From positions 1-47,157 of the forward strand of contig QPMI01000467.1 of NCBI GenBank assembly GCA_004431415.1: a stretch of 47,157 nt of DNA. The letters are read 5' to 3'. Below are positions 39,704 through 47,157 of this stretch, piece after piece. A program made the position numbers and the translations under genes. Below the pieces are notes generated by a model. It was not told where the DNA came from. It searched no databases and saw only the letters and a program-made list of their open reading frames with translations. This DNA is from Cyanophora paradoxa. Taxonomy: Eukaryota; Glaucocystophyceae; Cyanophorales; Cyanophoraceae. Numbering within the stretch: position 1 is the stretch's first letter; the number at the start of each line of letters is the position of its first letter.

Positions 39704-40875
39704 CCTGGAGCGCAGCGGCGGGTCATCTCTCGCATGGTGCGCGCCTCCCCAACCTTCGCCACCGCGCCCCGCGCGACAAGCAGAGCGCAGGCAACCCCAC
39801 TCGCAGGGCGCAGCGGCAGCCATCTCTTACTTGGTGCGGGCCTCCCCGCACTGCGGCGCCGCGCCTCGCGCGACGGAGCGGGCGCATGGATCTCGACTCA
39901 AGACGCCCGCGCGGCATGGGCGGCCGGAACGCAGCGGCGGACCATCTCTCGCTTGGTGCGCGCCTCCCCGCCCTTAAGCGCCGCGCCCCGCGCGACGAGG
40001 TGAGGGCAGGCGACCCGACCCGCAGCGCCTTCGCGCCAGGGCCGGGGCGCCCGGGGTGCAGCGGCGGGCCATGTCTCGCTTGGTGCGAACCTCCCCGCCC
40101 TTCCCAGCCGCGCCCTGCGCGACGGAGCGGGCGCAGGTAGCTCTACTCGCGGTGCCTTCGCGGCGGGGGCGACCGGGACGCAGCGGCGGCCCATCTATAG
40201 CTTCGTGCGCGCCTCCCCGCCATTCACCGCCGCGCCCCGCGCGACAAGCCGAGCGCAGTCGACCCGCCTCGCAGGGCGCAGTGCTAGCGGCGGACCATCT
40301 CTTACTTGGTGCGGGCCTCCAAGCACTTCGGCGCCGCGCCTCGCGCGACGGAACGGGCGCAGGATCTCGACTCACGACGCCCGCGCGGCGGGGGCGGCCG
40401 GAACGCAGCGGCGGCCCATCTCTTGCTTAGTGCGCGCCTCCCCGACCTTCAGCGCCGCGCCCCGCGCGACGAGGTGAACGCAGGCGACCCAACTCGCGGC
40501 GCCTTCAATTCGCGTCAGGGCCGTGGCGGCCGGGGTGCAGCGGCGGCCCATGTCTCGCTTGGTGCGGCCCTCCCCGCCCTTCCACGCCGCGCCCTGTGCG
40601 ACCGGACGGGCGCAGGTAGCTCGCCTCACCGAGTCGCGGCGCCTTCGCGGCGGGCGCGGCCCGGACGCAGCGGGTGCATACTGTGCTCTCCGCGTCCACG
40701 CCTCGCGCGACGGGGCGGGCACAGGGAGGTGAACTCGCAGCGTCCTCGCGCCGGCGGCGGCCGGGCATAGCGGCGGCTCATCTCTCGCTTCGTGCGCACC
40801 TCCCCGCCCTTCGACGCCGCGCCCCGCGCGACTAGGTGAGCGCAGGCAACCCAACTCGAGGCGCTTTCGCGGCTG
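39704..40875. repeat. GC-rich tandem array, ~115-bp unit, block 2
   Basis: About 10 units of the same family as block 1. Several stretches are almost identical to block 1 in the same order, such as 38150-38480 against 40020-40360. Leader plus array was therefore duplicated as one piece and then edited by unit gain and loss. Confidence 0.8.
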
Positions 40876-41217
40876 GACCGGGACGGCCGGGACTATCCGC
40901 ACCGGCCACCCCCACAGGCCCGCCCAGCGGCCGCCCGCCCCACCCAGCGTCCGCCCTGCCCCGTGGCCGCCCTGACCGCCCCGCCCCGCCCCGCCCCGCC
41001 ACGCCCCGCCCCGCGGCCGACAAACTAAATTGTACGAATACAAGTGTAATACTAGCTGGCTTCTCAGAAGTGAGAGCAGCGCCGCGGCGCTGGCAGTCAT
41101 GCAGCCACAGACCTTAAGCTTCCAGAAGTTTAGTCCGACGAAAAAATAGTGGAGGGCATCACACCTGCCGCAATGAAAACATCATCCAAGGGATAACAGG
41201 AAAGTAGACATATACCG
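40876..41217. other. CCGCCCC-rich stretch and unique spacer
   Basis: CCGCCCCGCCCCGCC tracts (40915-41020) like those in the 155-bp array, then about 190 bases of ordinary sequence that probably include the 3' untranslated region of the minus-strand gene ending at 41218. Confidence 0.4.
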
Positions 41218-41960
41218 CTATAGGCAGGACGAACATGCAGAAAAGTCCAACGCAGGAACTTGGTCCGTGGACTTCATAACTTGCTCCTCCATCAGAGCGA
41301 TGGAAGTCTTGCGTTTGCGCGAAATAAAGGTGTGGTTCGATCTTGATATCGTCATGACCTTCGTCATCTCCTCAACGCTGAAGTTCGCAATATCGAGGGC
41401 AATCCAATCGACTGCAGCAGGCCAGACAGGCGAGCTCATGCCAATATCAAGCTCCTCCAAAGTAGCTTCGAAGCAGACACAAACCCAATCGCCGCAATTA
41501 ATCACTCCAGTCTGCAGCTTGAAGCCAGGTGGAACTGCAAGAGTGCAGATATAATCTGGGAAAAGACGATGTAGCTCTACCTCTAGCTCTTCCGGCATGC
41601 CGTCTCCTTTCGAATCGAACCAGCGAATTTGCTTCAACTCCTTCATTACGGACATCAGGCAAAAATGCTCTCCAAATCCGCGGGGATCAACGTTGTCCCC
41701 TGTAGTAACAGGACACGAAAAGCACACAGCACTACCACCATTCAACATAAGGTTCGCCGCTCTATCTGGAGTACTCAGGCTGCGTAGAGACTGCAGGAGC
41801 AGCTGCTCGTGCATCGGGTACGCGAGCATCACGCGCTGAAGCAAGTGATTGTACTTCTTGGACTTGAGAGCCCCAGATGTCGTGCAGGCAACGTGAACGT
41901 CCTGCGCGTCTCATGTCAGCACACGAAGCTAGAAAAACCATAACCAACGCAATCATTACG
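41218..41960 (-). CDS. C48-like cysteine protease, 3' part of gene (copy 1)
   Basis: An open stretch of about 240 codons, reading back from 41218 to about 41930. It shows the papain-like C48 order: EHFCLMSVMKELKQIRWFDS with His and Asp, then FKLQTGVINCGDWVCVCFEA with Gln and nucleophile Cys. Upstream ALKSKKYNHLLQRVMLAYPM is helical. Past the domain the copy-1 end (KTSIALMEEQVMKSTDQVPA) is unique, and copy 2 lacks it. An upstream exon boundary is likely near 41900-41960. It differs clearly from the C48 domain at 28.8-29.9 kb (no HW motif), so these are distinct families. Catalytic residues look complete. Confidence 0.7.
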
Positions 41961-44162
41961 CTTTCACCGTTAGCCAATCCTTGGAGGATGGGACTGTCTG
42001 TTCTGAATGCGGCCGGCTGATCGTCCTCTGCCGCGCTTGATTCCCCTTGCCGCGCTTCCCAATTGGAGTTCCACGCGCATTCTCCATCCCCTAGGCAAAC
42101 GTGCGTCAAGAATAAAGACACCCAGCGGCAGACGCAAAAAGGGACACACGTCAACATGCTCGTCAGTTGCCCCGTAGCCCTCAGCCGGAACAGAGACGGC
42201 AGCCTCGCGTCCGGCCGAGTTCAAAACAGATGAGCTACGGCTCGGCGATCAGATCACTTTGACGAAAGTGCTTGAAACCGCTACGGTTACACACCTTCTC
42301 TTGGGAGCATCACACGGCAGGGACAATACGGCAGATGGTGAAGAAGCGCCCGCCCGATCGCATCAACCAGCAGCGGCTCAAAAACGGACAACGAGCGCCG
42401 AACAGTGACAAGGAGGGCGGTGAACGAAGTGCCGGGTACACAGATAATCAAGTCGGTTCCCCGCATTCGCGTATACATACGTATACGCGTGAGCTCATTG
42501 CAGCATTCAGCGTGTCTGCATGCCGTAGATGCCGCACGAGACAAACGACCGTTCATTGCCCGGATGGAAGCAGGATAGCGGCACCACCCATCGAACGCGA
42601 GGCGGGACGCGGAAAGCACAGTAGGCACTCGAACAACGAGGCAGGGACCCGGAGGGCGAACCAGAGGCAACCAGCTAACGTCACTGGATGCAAAAGTCCC
42701 TAAATTCAGCGAACTGCTGTACACGAGCACATACAGACGCTCAATCACGTCCATTCAATGGACAGCATATAAAAACAAGCCCAGTTCAGGGAAGTGGGGG
42801 AAGAAAGAGGACAGTCGATGCACTCCTGAACCCTATGTATGACCTATACAGGGGGGCACTGCCCCTGACGGCGACGAACTTGTTCGACCGGTAGAAGATT
42901 GTAATCCGAAAGGTTCACGTAGAGTCGCGCAATCTACCAGATACACACAGTGAGAATATCCATGGCAAGGCAACATCAGCGAACGAGGCACGTTATTATC
43001 GCGAGAGCGCCGTGACACACCCGTCCGTTCTCGCGGAAGGTTAACAGGTTCCGGTCGACGTCGGCTGCGATCAGTATCGCTATCTGCACGAGTTCAATTA
43101 CAGCCACATTGCACGCCCCGACTACATCAGCCAAGGCAATTATGCACCTTGGTAAGCGACTGGGCTCTGTCGATGCGCTTGAGAACCTTCTCGTTGAAAG
43201 CAGCACCATGCATGAGTGCCCTTACATAGTGCACAGTATGCTTGCCGATTTTCTCCTCGGTGAGCATCACGAATTTCTGCAAATCAGCCCCGTGTCAAAG
43301 AAGAAGCGAAAGCAATGCACGTGAGCCACACTAACTTGGTAGACGTTGCTTGCGTCGCTCGACCGGTCCACCCACATGAACATAGTGCCAAGAGTGGAAG
43401 CAGCTCGCTCGAGACGGTATTGCGACAGTAGGCAGGACCCGCAACACCGCTCAGAGATCCACCACAGCAGCTGCCGGTTAATCAACAATGCATATCCTAG
43501 GAGGGAATGCATATTCTAGATAGCGAATAGAGAGGTTACTAACCTCGCAATAGCGGAGAACCTCATCAGACAAAAGTGCCAGTCGCCGGATCAGGCACTC
43601 TACCTTAATGAACAAGTGATCCCATACACAGCAGCGCTTGCTTTCGGTCGCGTCGGTGTCCCTGATAAGCTTGAATGCGGCCTGCACGCTCTAAGTCAGC
43701 AACTAGTAACGCGCCACGCGAAAGACAGAGCAAGCAGCTTCCCCGCGCCTCAGCCCAATACGTAGCACCGGAGATATCCCCCTGCTCCAGCCGGGACAGC
43801 GCCAGGGTATAATGAAGAACGGGGTACGACGGAATGCTTGAATTCAGCTTGAGGATCGTCTGCTGAAAGGACATGCCAACCTGCAAGGTTCAGGCGATCA
43901 ACAGAGAACGAGGGGGACGAATGCGCAAATAACAGGCACAAAAAACCCACCAGTGCGACATTCCCCGCGCTCTTGAAGTTGTACCGCGTTAGCTGGACCT
44001 CAGCCAGAAACTGGCAATGTTCATAGATTTGACCAGGATCAAGGGCCATCCGGGCGGCGGAATCAGCACTTGCAAACTCCGTCAACTCGCTCTGTGACAT
44101 CAGAGAGGCAGGTATCATGATATGGCTGGCCGCAGATCTATGAAAAGGCAATCGTACATGCA
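41286..44162. repeat. Direct tandem duplication, unit 1 (2,877 bp)
   Basis: The sequence from CCTCCATCAGAGCGATGG to GGCAATCGTACATGCA is followed directly by a second copy. The join falls at a CACCTC-type micro-overlap. Confidence 0.95.
43400..44160 (-). CDS. Helical-repeat (TPR-like) coding exons, copy 1
   Basis: Minus-strand exons separated by short introns. One, ending at 43951, holds IYEHCQFLAEVQLTRYNFKS. A 70-nt GT-AG intron (43950-43881) follows. The next exon from 43880 holds GMSFQQTILKLNSSIPSYPV, LHYTLALSRLEQGDISGATY and WAEA, and others continue as VWDHLFIKVECLIRRLALLS and YRLERAASTLGTMFMWVD. The pattern of paired amphipathic helices ending in ALxxLExGDxxxAxxxxxxA is TPR-like. It lies upstream of the C48-like part on the same strand and may be the same gene. 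Because of the duplication this copy now follows the copy-2 protease. Confidence 0.55.
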
Positions 44163-44790
44163 CCTCCATCAGAGCGATGGAAGTCTTGCGTTTGCGCGAA
44201 ATAAAGGTGTGGTTCGATCTTGATATCGTCATGACCTTCGTCATCTCCTCAACGCTGAAGTTCGCAATATCGAGGGCAATCCAATCGACTGCAGCAGGCC
44301 AGACAGGCGAGCTCATGCCAATATCAAGCTCCTCCAAAGTAGCTTCGAAGCAGACACAAACCCAATCGCCGCAATTAATCACTCCAGTCTGCAGCTTGAA
44401 GCCAGGTGGAACTGCAAGAGTGCAGATATAATCTGGGAAAAGACGATGTAGCTCTACCTCTAGCTCTTCCGGCATGCCGTCTCCTTTCGAATCGAACCAG
44501 CGAATTTGCTTCAACTCCTTCATTACGGACATCAGGCAAAAATGCTCTCCAAATCCGCGGGGATCAACGTTGTCCCCTGTAGTAACAGGACACGAAAAGC
44601 ACACAGCACTACCACCATTCAACATAAGTTCGCCGCTCTATCTGGAGTACTCAGGCTGCGTAGAGACTGCAGGAGCAGCTGCTCGTGCATCGGGTACGCG
44701 AGCATCACGCGCTGAAGCAAGTGATTGTACTTCTTGGACTTGAGAGCCCCAGATGTCGTGCAGGCAACGTGAACGTCCTGCGCGTCTCAT
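44163..44790 (-). CDS. C48-like cysteine protease part, copy 2 (frameshifted)
   Basis: Same coding content as 41218-41960, with the His/Asp/Gln/Cys stretches unchanged. One G is missing at a GG near 44628 compared with copy 1, which breaks the frame upstream of MLNGGSAVCFSCPVTT. At its 3' end the frame runs past the duplication join (44163) into the TPR-like exon of unit 1, giving a chimeric reading with RLPFHRSAASHIMIPASL. This is a product of the duplication and probably not a natural fusion. Confidence 0.6.
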
Positions 44791-47011
44791 GTCAGCACAC
44801 GAAGCTAGAAAAACCATAACCAACGCAATCATTACGCTTTCACCGTTAGCCAATCCTTGGAGGATGGGACTGTCTGTTCTGAATGCGGCCGGCTGATCGT
44901 CCTCTGCCGCGCTTGATTCCCTTGCCGCGCTTCCCAATTGGAGTTCCACGCGCATTCTCCATCCCTAGGCAAACGTGCGTCAAGAATAAAGACACCCAGC
45001 GGCAGACGCAAAAAGGGACACACGTCAACATGCTCGTCAGTTGCCCCGTAGCCTCAGCCGGAACAGAGACGGCAGCCTCGCGTCCGGCCGAGTTCAAAAC
45101 AGATGAGCTACGGCTCGGCGATCAGATCACTTTGACGAAAGTGCTTGAAACCGCTACGGTTACACACCTTCTCTTGGGAGGCATCACACGCAGGGACAAT
45201 ACGGCAGATGGTGAAGAAGCGCCCGCCGATCGCATCAACAGCAGCGGCTCAAAAACGGACAACGAGCGCCGAACAGTGACAAGGAGGGCCGGTGAACGAA
45301 GTGCCGGGTACACAGATAATCAAGTCGGTTCCCCGCATTCGCGTATACATACGTATACGCGTGAGCTCATTGCAGCATTCAGCGTGTCTGCATGCCGTAG
45401 ATGCGCACGAGACAAACGACCGTTCATTGCCGGATGGAAGCAGGATAGCGCACCACCCATCGAACGCGAGGCGGGACGCGGAAAGCACAGTAGGCACTCG
45501 AACAACGAGGCAGGGACCCGGAGGCGAACCAGAGGCAACCAGCTAACGTCACTGGATGCAAAAGTCCCTAAATTCAGCGAACTGCTGTACACGAGCACAT
45601 ACAGACGCTCAATCACGTCCATCAATGACAGCATATAAAAACAAGCCCAGTTCAGGGAAGTGGGGAAGAAAGAGGACAGTCGATGCACTCCTGAACCTAT
45701 GTATGACCTAACAGGGGGCACTGCCCTGACGGCGACGAACTTGTTCGACCGGTAGAAGATTGTAATCCGAAAGGTTCACGTAGAGTCGCGCAATCTACCA
45801 GATACACACAGTGAGAATATCCATGGCAAGGCAACATCAGCGAACGAGGCACGTTATTATCGCGAGAGCGCCGTGACACACCCGTCCGTTCTCGCGGAAG
45901 GTTAACAGGTTCCGGTCGACGTCGGCTGCGATCAGTATCGCTATCTGCACGAGTTCAATACAGCCACATTGCACGCCCGACTACATCAGCCAAGGCAATT
46001 ATGCACCTTGGTAAGCGACTGGGCTCTGTCGATGCGCTTGAGAACCTTCTCGTTGAAAGCAGCACCATGCATGAGTGCCCTTACATAGTGCACAGTATGC
46101 TTGCCGATTTTCTCCTCGGTGAGCATCACGATTTCTGCAAATCAGCCCGTGTCAAAGAAGAAGCGAAAGCAATGCACGTGAGCCACACTAACTTGGTAGA
46201 CGTTGCTTGCGTCGCTCGACCGGTCCACCCACATGAACATAGTGCCAAGAGTGGAAGCAGCTCGCTCGAGACGGTATTGCGACAGTAGGCAGGACCCGCA
46301 ACACCGCTCAGAGATCCACCACAGCAGCTGCCGGTTAATCAACAATGCATATCCTAGGGAGGAATGCATATTCTAGATAGCGAATAGAGAGGTTACTAAC
46401 CTCGCAATAGCGGAGAACCTCATCAGACAAAAGTGCCAGTCGCCGGATCAGGCACTCTACCTTAATGAACAAGTGATCCCATACACAGCAGCGCTTGCTT
46501 TCGGTCGCGTCGGTGTCCCTGATAAGCTTGAATGCGGCCTTGCACGCTCTAAGTCAGCAACTAGTAACGCGCCACGCGAAAGACAGAGCAGCAGCTTCCG
46601 CGCCTCAGCCCAATACGTAGCACCGGAGATATCCCCTGCTCCAGCCGGGACAGCGCCAGGGTATAATGAAGAACGGGGTTACGACGGAATGCTTGAATTC
46701 AGCTTGAGGTCGTCTGCTGAAAGGACATGCCAACCGCAAGGTTCAGGCGATCAACAGAGAACGAGGGGGACGAATGCGCAAATAACAGGCACAAAAAACC
46801 CACCAGTGCGACATTCCCCGCGCTCTTGAGTTGTACCGCGTTAGCTGGACCTCAGCCAGAAACTGGCATGTTCATAGATTTGACCAGGATCAAGGCCATC
46901 CGGGCGCGGAATCAGCATTGCAAACTCCGTCAACTCGCTCTGTGACATCAGAGAGGCAGGTATCATGATATGGCTGGCCGCAGATCTATGAAAAGGCAAT
47001 CGTACATGCAC
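44163..47011. repeat. Direct tandem duplication, unit 2 (~2,849 bp)
   Basis: A near-identical second copy. It is about 28 bases shorter, almost all through single missing bases in runs: CCCC to CCC near 44930 and 44965, CCC to CC near 45053, GG to G near 44628, GGG to GG near 45523. Confidence 0.95.
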
Positions 47012-47157
47012 ACCTCATATCTCTGCCCCATTTCGTCGACATCGATATTCGCGAGATCGATGTTAGCGGCGGTGAGCATCCTAGAAATCCGCTGCAAATC
47101 AGTAAACCACGCTCTCGATCAGGCCGTGCCATCTCCAAAGAGAGACGAACGGCGGAA
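46300..47157 (-). CDS. Helical-repeat coding exons, copy 2 and upstream exon (runs off window)
   Basis: Repeats the TPR-like exons of unit 1 up to about 46985, with several single-base losses. Beyond the duplication, 47157-47019 on the minus strand reads RISRMLTAANIDLANIDVDE and MGQRYE up to a GTGTGC donor-like site. This gives the native exon upstream of the TPR-like part, which unit 1 lacks. The gene continues outside the window, so its start and function are not known. Confidence 0.5.

Noticed and set aside
34490-40875. CRISPR array
   Set aside because: Units are continuous GC-rich tandem repeats without short identical repeats separated by unique spacers, and the region is eukaryotic.
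43750-44625. Natural fusion of C48 protease and TPR-like protein across 44163
   Set aside because: The frame crosses the join of two duplicated units. In unit 1 and at the right edge of unit 2 the flanking exons are different, so the join is a duplication product.

Overview
The window joins two very different kinds of DNA. Positions 1 to about 26,781 are AT-rich, gene-dense and intron-free, and form most of a Maverick/Polinton-type element, a virus-like DNA transposon of eukaryotes. The hallmark genes are a retroviral-type integrase, a protein-primed family B DNA polymerase with an embedded endonuclease-VII-like zinc module, a primase/SF3 helicase, an FtsK/HerA-like packaging ATPase, a double-jelly-roll-type major capsid protein and penton-like minor capsid proteins. 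From about 26,782 to the end the DNA is GC-richer nuclear DNA of a eukaryote with many short GT-AG introns (about 49-76 nt), Ulp1/SENP-like (C48) protease genes and long GC-rich tandem arrays. Intron size fits a fungus, oomycete or alga; the sequence does not settle which.

Element layout: integrase remnant (618-1861, -), DNA polymerase (1865-5108, -), then three early-type genes on + (zinc/DUF5710-like protein, small basic protein, primase-helicase to 8889), a large palindrome (8951-9042), small genes, a minus-strand morphogenesis block (two small acidic/basic proteins, two more small proteins, ATPase, major capsid, penton), a divergent second penton-like gene, a patatin-discoidin fusion, and a long + strand host-attachment block. 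That block holds a ~1,430-residue phage-tail-fibre-like protein with His-rich repeats and a C-terminal H-type-lectin-like end, then four paralogous proteins that share an N-terminal module but differ in C-terminal domain (two C1q-like). It is followed by a zinc-ribbon protein and a complete bacterial-type S-adenosylmethionine decarboxylase. A second copy of the large palindrome (26154-26244) and a 28-bp inverted repeat (26499-26526/26754-26781) lie at the right end. I recognised no adenain-like maturation protease. The left end of the element is not in the window.

Most frameshifts in the element genes are each explained by one missing base in a short homopolymer, usually C/G. The two copies of a 2.9-kb duplication in the nuclear part (41,286-47,011) differ in the same way. 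I therefore read most of these frameshifts as sequencing or consensus errors and the genes as probably intact, except the integrase, which is damaged more heavily.

The right end of the element abuts the coding sequence of a large intron-rich minus-strand gene (about 33,650 to 26,782). Its spliced exons give a recognisable C48 protease domain, and its 5' half contains seven near-identical 76-nt introns separating exons of exactly 99 or 222 nt. Beyond it lie a ~155-bp GC-rich array (34.5-36.5 kb), two related ~115-bp arrays each preceded by a ~150-bp leader with a Pol III B-box/T-arm sequence (37.8-40.9 kb), and a tandem duplication carrying a helical-repeat region and a second, different C48-like protease.
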